46,962 nt of DNA from a virus, in IMG/VR virus record IMGVR_UViG_3300042540_000544, positions 1-46,962 of that record; one strand, 5' to 3'. How positions within the stretch are numbered: position 1 is the stretch's first letter; the number at the start of each line of letters is the position of its first letter. Below, piece by piece: positions 27,250-35,451 of this stretch. Made by a program: the position numbers and the translations under genes. Below the pieces are notes generated by a model, which did not search any database, was not told where the DNA came from, and saw only the letters and a list, made by a program, of their open reading frames with translations.

Positions 27250-29646
27250 TTATACTCTACCTGTTATTTCGTTTCCTAATTGAGCTTCGAGTGTTGCCTC
27301 AAGCTGTATTTGTTCTAGAATCTGTTTTCCTTTCAATAACTGAACTTGATAGTTTGCATCAGCCTTAATCCTAGCCATCTCCTGTTCCTTCATAAGTTCC
27401 ATGTTGGCCATCTCACGCTGCTTCATGATTTCAATCTCAGCAAGTTGCATTGCAGTTTGACGCTTGGCTTCTTCAGCCATCATAGCGGATTGCTGCTGTC
27501 CTTCAATGGTCTGCTGCATCATCATTTGAGCGTGTTGCTCCTCGCGTTGACGGGCCTCCGTCTCTTCGGTAGCCATAAACCAAAGTGCCTCATCCACATC
27601 CCCATTCTTCAACAGTTGAGCTACACGCTCTACACTTGAAGGACTTAACAGAACAGCGCCGTCCTTGGTTGGCATCTGAGACATCTGCATAGCACGTTGA
27701 AGAATGGCACTCTTTTCCTTCTCGTTTGGAAGAACCTTGCAGGTAATCGCTAGTTGATCTAATGACAAACCTTCGATGTCGTCCAAGGAATTAATCATGG
27801 TTTCGCCAATAATACTCTCATAAAACTCGCGAATCTTGGGGTCGTATTCAATATCTATACGTGCCTGGTGAATTATTCTCTCACCAAGTTTCTGTTTAAA
27901 CTGACGCTCCGACTCACGTAGTGGCCAGTTGGCGTGGTTACCAGCAATGTAATCGGCCTCCATTACACCAACCAATCGTTCTGCTGACTGATCAGGACTT
28001 GCAGCCATCGCATCCGGGATGCCCATCAAGTCCTTAATCATCATTTGAAGATTGGCAATTTGAGCAAGCCACTCCTGACCCTGTGGGCCAAGACCGTTAT
28101 CCATTTCTGACAATGGCTGAGACACGTACTTACCTGTTGCTGCGTTGAACTTAGTGGCAACAATCTGAATACCGTTTTGACGGTGGATGTGCATGAGGTC
28201 GAACAGGTCGTACTCTACACCTCCAATCTTGATGTTGGCGGCTTCACCAACGTCAATTCTATATCCCTTCGGTGCAGCAGCCCATACCGCCGCACGTAAC
28301 TTCAATACCGCGAACATCAAATCATCGAGCAACCCCTTCACGCTGCGTGTAGGAGACTGACCGTTGATGCGATGAATAACATACGAACTCATCGGAGACA
28401 AGCCCTTCTGCATTTGGTTGGGCTTCTTTTTCCAGTCGTAAATCTTATCTTGTCCAGTGCCGGAAATAATGTAAGCACCCTCATACCAATAGTTACAGCT
28501 AACCTCTTCGTATGTGTCGCTAGGGTTCTTTTTCTTCTCGTCTACCGGCTTGTTATTACGGATATAACTTCCGTATCCCTGCTTATTTGTGCGCTCTACA
28601 TACTGCTTGTAGTCTGTGGATAGGTACTCAAACTTCAACACATAAACCTTGAAGTCCATCCAAACCCAGCGGTTTGTAGTGGAGTCCTTACGTTCAAACG
28701 CCCATTGCGGGATTGTAGATACACTTGTCTGATAAGGAACATAAGACTTGGCCATAGCCTGTATTTGAACCTCAGTAAAACCAGCGTCAATCAACTTGTC
28801 GTAAATAGACTGCACGGTCTCGGCCTCGATATGGCCAATTGCCACAGGCTCATCCTGGTTATCCTCATTCCAAAGCATGACCATTCGAGCAGGGTCAATA
28901 TATTGAAACTTAACCTGCCCAGTCATAGGGTCATTGTAAATCTTAGCTGCGCGGAAGTGAAAGTCAATCGCATCACGGTTAAACTCCATGCGCTGACCAG
29001 CCCAATTTGAAGCTCTAAAACCAGACTCGGCTAATTTTTCCAAAGCAACCTCATACTTGCTCTTAAAAAAACCAAGACGATCCGCCATCTCTAGCATTGT
29101 CTCGTCTTTAGGAACGAAAGGCAACTTGAACTCCGGAAGACCTAACTGTCTTGCTAATGGATTCGTGTAATTCGCTTTAGCGTACAAATCATATTTTTGA
29201 CGCTTCTTTTTATTGATGATGTTTTTATCAAGAGAAACACAATCAAGTTTATAATCATTATCCGCAAGAATTGATAGAAGAACATTCGATAATTTTCTCA
29301 TGGGCGAGAAGATGTCATAGCTAACATTAGCCATTGCCTTTCTCTGCGCTTTACTTAAGCCCTTGTTTCCTGAATTTGACTCGTTCTGATTTACCCCCTT
29401 TGATCCAATAGGGGATCCATTGGTAAACCAATTCTTGTACTTCTCCTGCGACTGATTACCAGCACCGTAGTTTCTAACCTCCTGCATCTCAGGGATTTGT
29501 GTGTACGTGAAGTATGTACCACCAGAACAAAAACGAGTATAAAGCGCTCTCGCACAACGTAATCCAAACTCCGGCTTTAACTTGTCAACTTCAGGTATGT
29601 TGTCATTTGGAAACAACATACTACCAAGTATCTGTGGTAATATCAT
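27250..29646 (-). CDS. portal protein (798 aa)
   Basis: It follows TerL and precedes the scaffold, the standard place for the portal. The size matches large podoviral or crAss-like portals. A portal-like segment near residues 590-640 reads DLMGIPDAMAASPDQSAERL, followed by a helical stem region. The last 110 residues are a long Gln/Glu/Met coil (KQREMANMELMKEQEMARIK) that could form the barrel. An earlier stretch (GLLDDLMFAVLKLRAAVWAA) is the likely core helix. Start ATG at 29646 is preceded by a 63-nt gap with TAAATTTG and TACATTTG boxes but no well-placed TTG. Confidence 0.8.
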   Translation of the reverse strand: MILPQILGSMLFPNDNIPEVDKLKPEFGLRCARALYTRFCSGGTYFTYTQIPEMQEVRNYGAGNQSQEKYKNWFTNGSPIGSKGVNQNESNSGNKGLSKAQRKAMANVSYDIFSPMRKLSNVLLSILADNDYKLDCVSLDKNIINKKKRQKYDLYAKANYTNPLARQLGLPEFKLPFVPKDETMLEMADRLGFFKSKYEVALEKLAESGFRASNWAGQRMEFNRDAIDFHFRAAKIYNDPMTGQVKFQYIDPARMVMLWNEDNQDEPVAIGHIEAETVQSIYDKLIDAGFTEVQIQAMAKSYVPYQTSVSTIPQWAFERKDSTTNRWVWMDFKVYVLKFEYLSTDYKQYVERTNKQGYGSYIRNNKPVDEKKKNPSDTYEEVSCNYWYEGAYIISGTGQDKIYDWKKKPNQMQKGLSPMSSYVIHRINGQSPTRSVKGLLDDLMFAVLKLRAAVWAAAPKGYRIDVGEAANIKIGGVEYDLFDLMHIHRQNGIQIVATKFNAATGKYVSQPLSEMDNGLGPQGQEWLAQIANLQMMIKDLMGIPDAMAASPDQSAERLVGVMEADYIAGNHANWPLRESERQFKQKLGERIIHQARIDIEYDPKIREFYESIIGETMINSLDDIEGLSLDQLAITCKVLPNEKEKSAILQRAMQMSQMPTKDGAVLLSPSSVERVAQLLKNGDVDEALWFMATEETEARQREEQHAQMMMQQTIEGQQQSAMMAEEAKRQTAMQLAEIEIMKQREMANMELMKEQEMARIKADANYQVQLLKGKQILEQIQLEATLEAQLGNEITGRV

Positions 29647-29709
29647 ATCTTACAAATTTAGTTTACCAGCACAAATGTAGTAAATTTTTTATTAAATAGC
29701 TGAAAACAA

Positions 29710-32172
29710 TCATTCTACATCAAACATTGCAAAGCCCCCCTTTATCTCTATTGGCTGATATACCTCCTTGTAAAGGTCTGGCATTCTGCTTTTTATAGCC
29801 CTCATGCACCACCCTGTAGCGGCACACAAGTCATGGTTTGTCAAGTCATCTAATCCCCTCATCTGACTCCACTCTTCAATTATCTCCCATATTTTTACGT
29901 ACCTAACATTATTGTTAAAGAACGTCATAATATCTCCAGCCATTTCGTTTTTCTCTGCCTCACCCGCCCAGACACCTGGCCTTGCGTCCTGCTTTCCATC
30001 AGACCCCAAATCTTTTAAAAGGTAACCATCAAAACCATTATCCCTAAAATATTCTACAAGGGCCTCCCCATCGGGCCACTCTGGGTAAACGTAGGCCCCA
30101 AGGAATACAGCTGCCTTCAACCACTCCTCGTGGTACTCTGCCTTGTCTTCAGTCTGTCTGTTGTAAGTAAGAATCCAGTCATTGCTAACCCATTCGTTTC
30201 TTGGTTTGTTGTCTGGATCTATCTGGCTATCTCGTTTGTAGAAAACCGCCGCTGCCGCATTTGATTTCTTTTTACCTACCGTGTTTCTCTTGTGGAACTT
30301 TACCGGGTCACAGCAAAGAAAGTACTTGTTCATCACCGACGGATCGGGAGCATAAATAGGCCCACGCTCCTTTGGTGGTATATAACCCTCCTCCATTGAA
30401 ACTACGGTTCTCTTGTTTCTCTGATCTTGCGGAGGTAGATAACTCATGGTCCAGCTTCCCTTGGGGTCGTTCTCAACATATACGTCCCCTCCAAACTTAT
30501 CGCCAACCCATTTAAAATTAATCTTCGTCGTAATTGGTGTTCGTAGAAATTTAAGTTCCGATATGCGGTCACGCATTTTCTCGATGGGCATACCCATGTC
30601 CTTAGGGATCACAGCAAATGCGTGCTTCCAGGTCATTGGGAAGTTCTGCTGCAACTTGATGAGCTTCTGCCACTCACGCTTGCGCTCAAAGTAATCCGCT
30701 TGGTTTAAAAGATACGACTTGGCTCCCTTAGTAATCCACTTGCCTTCATTGGACATTACAGGTTCTTTGGGGTCGTCAATAATGCTTGCCCCATACTCGT
30801 CAATGTAACCCTCAACGGCGTAGTAACCTGGAAGGAAGAAGTTTATGAGTCCTGATGGAGTTGTTCCGTTCTCGTTGCGATCGGAGAAGTGTGAGTCATT
30901 AGCAATATCAAAGAACTGCGCTCCACCCCCTGTATCCATGTCACCTACAGTAGACGGCATGATGCAGAACCCACGAATATTTTCACCTCGCTCGATGGCA
31001 GGCTTCATCGTGTTGTACCACCACGTCGGGATGTTTTGGTCCGCTGCCTTCGCGTCCGTCTTCTTTGCTGGCTCGTCACGGTAGACAAATGCAATCTCCG
31101 CTTCACCATCCGCCGCCTTTTCCGACGACGATAATGGCGTGATGAAGCACTCCATCTGTTCAGGAATAATCCCCGCCCTTGCAGCTGATGCGATTGATCC
31201 TTCGTATTGAAAACGTAACCCCTCCTTGGCCTCGATCCTTCCCCGGTAGTGTGGTCGGAAGAAAAACGGAAGTTTACTTACGGGAGTTTGTATCTGCTTG
31301 ATAAATATCTTATTAACCGCCTGGTCTTCGTTCATCGCCTGGATGATGAAGGTTTGATCGGGCATATTGAGTGTTCCCCATGTACAGAAACAACAAGCGA
31401 TTGCAGTCTTGGCGATACGACGTCCCGATACAAAGTTGATTCCGTGTACTGTCCGTTTTCCCCTGCCTACGGTTACGTTTACGTTTGGCTCGACGTAATA
31501 CTCAAACCCTTGCTCGTTCATATCGTCAACGACACTTTTTACTTCTTGGTTTGAATACTTAGTCTTTACAATGCCGTCTTCCCGATACAGGATCTTGTGT
31601 TTGTAGAACGCATCCTCTGTGGTGTAAGCATACATGAACAGATGAAACATCTTGCGTTGGTAGTCGCGGTAGTCTGGACGGTTGTTGTTCTTGCCAAAGT
31701 TCTTTACCGTCCAAAAGTTTAGGAAGAAGTAGTTGGCTCCGTTTAAGTATACAGGTTTCCCTTTAATGAAACACCAATAACCAACATACCTACGTTTAAT
31801 CTGAAGTTTGATCCACTCAATCTCCATAGCGTAGTACTTCTGATTGGACTCTATTTCCTCGTATATGTCCTCAAGTCTTACGTCGCCCATCTCCTTGTAC
31901 TTGGACTTATTGGCTATGTGTTTCTTATTGAACACAACCTCGTAGATGAGCTTTATCTTCTCTGGAACCTCTTGGTATGAAAATTTTTGTTCCCTTGGAT
32001 CTAATCCATATCCGTCCACATACGTAAGCGCCTCCTCCCTTGTTACCTCTCGCTTTAGATGGCGAGAATACCACTCTTCAAGACGAGGAAGCGGGATACG
32101 GATTGTATCCAACTCGTCGTCGTCCTCATGGAACGAAACATATTTGTCCTCCTCATCGTATTCGTACTTCAT
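29710..32172 (-). CDS. terL: terminase large subunit (820 aa)
   Basis: Packaging ATPase-nuclease. A variant Walker A (SGRRIAKTA, about residues 248-256) and Walker B (AFVYRDEPAK, about 358-367) are visible. The C-terminal RNase H-like nuclease begins at YFLCCDP (about residue 625) and continues through LLKDLGSDGKQD to a distal acidic segment (LTNHDLCAATGW). Length is long for TerL but usual for crAss-like and related phages. It follows the possible small terminase by 11 nt. This gene anchors the window as a tailed phage. Confidence 0.9.
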   Translation of the reverse strand: MKYEYDEEDKYVSFHEDDDELDTIRIPLPRLEEWYSRHLKREVTREEALTYVDGYGLDPREQKFSYQEVPEKIKLIYEVVFNKKHIANKSKYKEMGDVRLEDIYEEIESNQKYYAMEIEWIKLQIKRRYVGYWCFIKGKPVYLNGANYFFLNFWTVKNFGKNNNRPDYRDYQRKMFHLFMYAYTTEDAFYKHKILYREDGIVKTKYSNQEVKSVVDDMNEQGFEYYVEPNVNVTVGRGKRTVHGINFVSGRRIAKTAIACCFCTWGTLNMPDQTFIIQAMNEDQAVNKIFIKQIQTPVSKLPFFFRPHYRGRIEAKEGLRFQYEGSIASAARAGIIPEQMECFITPLSSSEKAADGEAEIAFVYRDEPAKKTDAKAADQNIPTWWYNTMKPAIERGENIRGFCIMPSTVGDMDTGGGAQFFDIANDSHFSDRNENGTTPSGLINFFLPGYYAVEGYIDEYGASIIDDPKEPVMSNEGKWITKGAKSYLLNQADYFERKREWQKLIKLQQNFPMTWKHAFAVIPKDMGMPIEKMRDRISELKFLRTPITTKINFKWVGDKFGGDVYVENDPKGSWTMSYLPPQDQRNKRTVVSMEEGYIPPKERGPIYAPDPSVMNKYFLCCDPVKFHKRNTVGKKKSNAAAAVFYKRDSQIDPDNKPRNEWVSNDWILTYNRQTEDKAEYHEEWLKAAVFLGAYVYPEWPDGEALVEYFRDNGFDGYLLKDLGSDGKQDARPGVWAGEAEKNEMAGDIMTFFNNNVRYVKIWEIIEEWSQMRGLDDLTNHDLCAATGWCMRAIKSRMPDLYKEVYQPIEIKGGFAMFDVE

Positions 32173-32183
32173 GGTATAATACT

Positions 32184-32837
32184 TTATGGTATAATCTCCG
32201 GGAATATTTCTTTCTTCTCACGCCATATTCTGGAGTAGTGTTCTGGCTGTATCCCTAAATTCTCTGCGCGAACTGAAAACGTGATTGCCTTTTGTAAAGT
32301 TATACTCACTTCATCATTCATGATTCGACTACGAGCATCTACAAGTGTTTGCCTCCAACTCTCAAGACCCGCTTGAAAATTCTTGTCATCATTAGACCTG
32401 TCTACAGGTTGGGTCAAAAGCGCTCTTTGCAATGCAGATATTCGTATATCTGCTGTACTCATAATCGAGTAATCTTCCGAGCATTGCAAGCGAGTAAAGA
32501 CAATGTAGCGCTCCACCGCCCAGTCCACATTCATCATGCAGAGCTGGGCGTACCCGTTATCTGGATCCGTGTCATCAACCATGATGTTCAGTTTGTTCAA
32601 GGTATATCGTTTGCGCTGGTTGATGTCCGGATACGCATCTTTAACGGGAGTACCTGGAGCGAACATATATATGAGATAGCGTACAATCTTGTCAGCGCTA
32701 ACCCCTTCGGGAAGGTCGTCAGACCTATCGAGAATATGGGCTTGGCTGGCCAGGTCCGAGAAGCGGTATGCTACCGACTCGTCATCCGGGATGCCTTCAA
32801 TGTTGTACGATATTTTACTAAAATCTAATTTTATCAT
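32184..32837 (-). CDS. possible small terminase subunit (217 aa)
   Basis: Helical, mixed-charge protein located directly before TerL, where TerS is normally encoded. The N-terminus (FSKISYNIEGIPDDESVAYR) is not a classical helix-turn-helix. The middle has a DINQRKRYTLNKLNIMV helix and the C-terminus a long helix (ISALQRALLTQPVDR; ESWRQTLVDARSRIM). It overlaps the preceding gene by 4 nt. The TerS role is inferred by position only. Confidence 0.5.
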   Translation of the reverse strand: MIKLDFSKISYNIEGIPDDESVAYRFSDLASQAHILDRSDDLPEGVSADKIVRYLIYMFAPGTPVKDAYPDINQRKRYTLNKLNIMVDDTDPDNGYAQLCMMNVDWAVERYIVFTRLQCSEDYSIMSTADIRISALQRALLTQPVDRSNDDKNFQAGLESWRQTLVDARSRIMNDEVSITLQKAITFSVRAENLGIQPEHYSRIWREKKEIFPEIIP

Positions 32838-33637
32838 CTTTCATATGCCATTATCACGCGTGGTTGAAAACGAACATATTCTGTGGTTTTAGCAAGCGTT
32901 GGGTCAAGTTTAGTTGCGAACATGTTTCTGACACAAACAATGTCTCCTCTTTTCACATCGGTATTGGTCCAAACGTCTGGACTTGCGTACTTGGGTACTC
33001 TTGCATTAGGAACAACAACCTCAACTCGTTGGATGTCGTTATCTGGAATATAGAGGGCGCCCAACTTTCTTTCGTTACCGAGCATCTTGCCTATGATGTA
33101 ACCATTGAGGCTTACAATCTCATCACCCCTTTGAGCCGCGTAGATAGACTTCTTTGAAATGGTCAAATAAACCTTTCCGTCAATTACACAGCCTCCCTCG
33201 CCCTCTGTAATCATTTCGCGAGTAAATGTTGCATCAAACCAAACATCATCGCCTTCAACTGCATCAAACTCGCAGTCGTAGTCCCACCCTTGGTAGGACA
33301 GGTCCTTTTCAGCAATCCTAATAATCTTCCCCCGCCTAACGGCTTGTTTCCCTTGGATATCTTCCTTGTCTGGGTCAGCCTCCCTGTGGGCTTCGCCTGC
33401 CATTATCTCGTATTCTTTTAGGAGTTGTTTGTCCTTGTAGCCCGACTTCTTCAACGCCTTTACGATACCAATCATCTCATCGTCATCTACCTCAGAGATG
33501 TAGTTTTTGATTTTATTTACAATCTTGAGTGTGCCTCCATTGAACTGAATCTCGTCCTCCGTCAACGAATGAAGCTCAATGATGCAGTCTCCGTTAACAA
33601 GCCTCAACTTGCTCAAGTCTAATCCGCTCAAATTCAT
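32834..33637 (-). CDS. possible GroES-like co-chaperonin (267 aa)
   Basis: A helical N-terminal third is followed by two beta-rich stretches with a GroES-like rhythm: RRGKIIRIAEKDLSYQG with DDVWFDATF, and NGYIIGKMLG, GALYIPDND, VVVPNARVPKY, VKRGDIVCVRN. Phage co-chaperonins such as T4 gp31 work with host GroEL in capsid folding, which fits a gene upstream of the head genes. The similarity is by eye and weak; other beta-barrel proteins would look alike. Overlaps both neighbours by 4 nt. Confidence 0.4.
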   Translation of the reverse strand: MNLSGLDLSKLRLVNGDCIIELHSLTEDEIQFNGGTLKIVNKIKNYISEVDDDEMIGIVKALKKSGYKDKQLLKEYEIMAGEAHREADPDKEDIQGKQAVRRGKIIRIAEKDLSYQGWDYDCEFDAVEGDDVWFDATFTREMITEGEGGCVIDGKVYLTISKKSIYAAQRGDEIVSLNGYIIGKMLGNERKLGALYIPDNDIQRVEVVVPNARVPKYASPDVWTNTDVKRGDIVCVRNMFATKLDPTLAKTTEYVRFQPRVIMAYER

Positions 33638-33891
33638 TTGTTCGCCAATTTTTGTTCGTAAATCTCTAGCACCTGTTTCTGCTTTTCAAAGTTCTTCTTT
33701 CCAATTGGAATCTTGTTCTTAAGTTTGTTCACGCACCGGCGCAGGGAGGAGTAACTCCCAAACACCATAACCGCGTCCCAGTCGGACATCAAACCTTCTA
33801 CCTTTACTGGGTCCACCTGTTCTCTTCGAATGTAGTATTCGTATACCTCTATGATTTTTAGGTAGTTATTTTTTGTCTTTGTTCTGATCAT
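33634..33891 (-). CDS. hypothetical small protein (85 aa)
   Basis: Basic, helical protein with TKNNYLKIIEVYEYYIRRE and SSLRRCVNKLKNKI segments. I chose the ATG at 33891, which overlaps the upstream gene by 26 nt and begins MIRTKTKNN; a start at 33942 would add residues that overlap more. It could be a small terminase or DNA-binding accessory because it precedes the packaging genes, but nothing in it proves this. Confidence 0.55.
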   Translation of the reverse strand: MIRTKTKNNYLKIIEVYEYYIRREQVDPVKVEGLMSDWDAVMVFGSYSSLRRCVNKLKNKIPIGKKNFEKQKQVLEIYEQKLANK

Positions 33892-34168
33892 AATGCTCTT
33901 GCAATGTTTTAAAAAATGAGGACCTCTTGATTCGAGTCTCAACCTTTGTGTCTGAAATCTCTTTAAGGGTTTCAGCGTACCTCTTTATAGCCATCTCAAC
34001 CTGATCAAGATCTTCGGACGTTATCGCTGGATCACAATACAGCAATTTCCTGCGAGACTTGGTGGCCATAGGCGTAAAAATCCTCATAACCTCATATATT
34101 TCAATCTTCTCCTCAATCATCGTATTGAGAATCAAGATTGCTCTGTTCCAGTTTTGTTGGTTATTCAT
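33866..34168 (-). CDS. hypothetical helical protein (100 aa)
   Basis: Charged, almost fully helical protein (MEEKIEIYEV-like segment, RRKLLYCDPAITSEDLDQ, RYAETLKEISDTKVETRIKR). No family recognised. It overlaps the 71-aa leader gene by 8 nt and the next gene by 26 nt, so it is part of the first segment of the minus-strand operon. Confidence 0.6.
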   Translation of the reverse strand: MNNQQNWNRAILILNTMIEEKIEIYEVMRIFTPMATKSRRKLLYCDPAITSEDLDQVEMAIKRYAETLKEISDTKVETRIKRSSFFKTLQEHYDQNKDKK

Positions 34169-34376
34169 ATACCATAACTATGTATCGCTCGTGTACAGAG
34201 TACTCTGTAACATCTTGCAGTTCAACTCTGTCTACCTTACCTACAATACAAATTCGTTGCCCGACTTCAAAGTCACAGAAGTTGCCAACCTTAGTTATAA
34301 CAGCATCAATCTGTTTGTCGGTCTTGTTTTCTATTTCAATAAATACCCGGTGGTCGGGTGGAAATAAATTACTCAT
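34161..34376 (-). CDS. hypothetical leader protein of the virion operon (71 aa)
   Basis: Small beta-rich protein (DHRVFIEIENKTDKQIDAVI; GQRICIVGKVDRVELQD) that may fold as a small barrel. It is the first gene after the leftward divergent promoter (34381-34410). The start ATG is only 5 nt past the -7 box, so the message may be leaderless or nearly so. Role unknown. Confidence 0.6.
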   Translation of the reverse strand: MSNLFPPDHRVFIEIENKTDKQIDAVITKVGNFCDFEVGQRICIVGKVDRVELQDVTEYSVHERYIVMVYE

Positions 34377-34380
34377 GCTG

Positions 34381-34410
34381 CAAATATACAGAAAAATAAC
34401 ATAGTGTCAA
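34381..34410 (-). promoter_or_regulatory. leftward promoter of the virion operon
   Basis: Minus strand TTG (complement of 34408-34410), 19-nt spacer, consensus TATATTTG (complement of 34381-34388). It lies back to back with the rightward promoter at 34419-34448, with 8 nt between the two -33 boxes. Confidence 0.85.
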
Positions 34411-34418
34411 GTTCTTGC

Positions 34419-34448
34419 TTGAAAATAAGATTAAACAACGTAAATTTG
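34419..34448 (+). promoter_or_regulatory. rightward promoter of the replication block
   Basis: TTG at 34419-34421, 19-nt spacer, TAAATTTG at 34441-34448. The start site would fall at about 34453-34455. A second TTG at 34415-34417 has a 23-nt spacing and is less likely. Confidence 0.85.
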
Positions 34449-34452
34449 CGCT

Positions 34453-34644
34453 ATGTTTATCGTTTCTATCGCACTTACAATATTCTGTTTTGGGTTCATG
34501 ATGAAAAACTCTATTTACGGCTGTGGCAAGCGAACCTACAAGACTCGTAAGGAGGCTCAGCAACACTGTGACTATGATCAGCAAGTCTATATGTGCTGGG
34601 ACTGTGAAACGTGGCACATAAAAAATAATGAAGAAAATACTTGA
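34453..34644 (+). CDS. small Cys-rich, zinc-ribbon-like protein (63 aa or 48 aa)
   Basis: The core has YGCGKRTYKTRKEAQQHCDY then YMCWDCETWHIK, with Cys/His residues spaced like a small zinc-binding fold. Two starts are possible. ATG 34453 lies right at the predicted transcription start and adds a hydrophobic leader (MFIVSIALTIFCFGF), so it would be a leaderless, membrane-anchored form. ATG 34498 gives the soluble core only. The stop codon overlaps the -33 box of the next promoter. Function unknown; an early host-takeover or nucleic-acid role would fit. Confidence 0.6.
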   Translation: MFIVSIALTIFCFGFMMKNSIYGCGKRTYKTRKEAQQHCDYDQQVYMCWDCETWHIKNNEENT

Positions 34645-34671
34645 CAACCTTGCGTGGTTGTTTTATGTTTG
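34641..34671 (+). promoter_or_regulatory. promoter of the leader RNA and rep gene, with dyad in spacer
   Basis: TTG at 34641-34643, 20-nt spacer, TATGTTTG at 34664-34671. The spacer holds a perfect 6-bp inverted repeat ACAACC (34644-34649) / GGTTGT (34656-34661), a likely operator that would block RNA polymerase when bound. Confidence 0.8.
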
Positions 34672-34676
34672 CTGAA

Positions 34677-34786
34677 ATATTCCGCCCCCCGTTTGCTAAA
34701 GAACCACAGCAACCGGGGGTTGGAAGGTGGTTACAAATACTAACCAACTCAAAAGCTCGCAAAGTGGTTCTTGCGAGCTTTTTTTT
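34677..34786 (+). ncRNA. structured leader RNA with kissing loops, candidate attenuator
   Basis: Three hairpins follow the promoter. H1: CCCCCG/CGGGGG, a T-C mismatch, TTGCT/AGCAA (34686-34719), with loop AAAGAACCAC. H2: TGGTTA/TAACCA (34728-34746). H3: the terminator hairpin (34751-34782), with loop AGTGGTTC. The H1 loop GAACCAC (34701-34707) and the H3 loop GTGGTTC (34764-34770) are exact 7-nt complements, so they can kiss; GTGGTT at 34726-34732 in H2 can compete. It sits 5 nt before the replication initiator gene. It matches no riboswitch or RNA family I know. Confidence 0.65.
34751..34786 (+). terminator. intrinsic terminator just before the rep gene
   Basis: AAAAGCTCGCAA pairs with TTGCGAGCTTTT (10-12 bp), 8-nt loop, and T tract at 34779-34786. 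Only 5 nt separate the T tract from the ATG at 34792, so readthrough and translation of rep both depend on this hairpin. Confidence 0.85.
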
Positions 34787-34791
34787 ATCTT

Positions 34792-35451
34792 ATGAATACA
34801 GGACAAATTGTTAAAACCAGGAACGTGCCTTTCGCAATGGTTCCTACTGAATTTCTGAGAGACAAATCAGTTAGCCTAAAGGCAAAAGGATTGCTTTCTT
34901 TTTTACTTTCCCTCCCGCATGATTGGATTATTTACAAAAGCAAGTTGACTGATTATTTCCTAGATGGAAAGGATTCAATCTCTAGCGCTTGGGATGAATT
35001 AGAATTGCTTGGATACATACACTCTGTCAGAATTGTTGGTAACGACGGCTTGTCAAGAGGGTTTAATTATATCGTCTACTACGAGCCAACCGAAAGCGGT
35101 TTAACGGAAAGCGGAAAACCCGATATCCGAAAACCCGCCACTACATATATAGATAATACAAAGAAAGAAATAACATATAAATATACCTTCGAGGATTTTT
35201 GGCTTGCATACGACAAGAAGGTGGATAAGAAACAAACTCAAGTTGTATGGAACAAACTATCCCCTGAGGACCGGATACTTGCAGTAGAAGGCATGGGAAA
35301 TCACAAGAATGGTCGCGAACGTAAATACTGGAAAGACCCGATACGATATCTCCGAGATAAAAGGTGGGAAGACGAAACAACGAATACGAATATAAATGCA
35401 AAACAAACCAATTACAGCTATGACCCAAATGACCCAAGGAATAAATGGTAA
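34792..35451 (+). CDS. winged-helix replication initiator-like protein (219 aa)
   Basis: The N-terminal domain (residues 1-110) has the phage/plasmid initiator winged-helix pattern: FAMVPTEFLRD, VSLKAKGLLSFLLSLPHDW, then KSKLTDYFLDGKDSISSAWD and ELELLGYIHSVRI as the wing. The C-terminal part (FEDFWLAYDKKVDKKQTQVV; KDPIRYLRDKRWED) matches the tail commonly seen in phage replisome organisers. It probably binds the origin and loads the helicase. The start is ATG 34792, immediately after a terminator. It overlaps the primase-helicase gene by 56 nt. Confidence 0.75.
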   Translation: MNTGQIVKTRNVPFAMVPTEFLRDKSVSLKAKGLLSFLLSLPHDWIIYKSKLTDYFLDGKDSISSAWDELELLGYIHSVRIVGNDGLSRGFNYIVYYEPTESGLTESGKPDIRKPATTYIDNTKKEITYKYTFEDFWLAYDKKVDKKQTQVVWNKLSPEDRILAVEGMGNHKNGRERKYWKDPIRYLRDKRWEDETTNTNINAKQTNYSYDPNDPRNKW

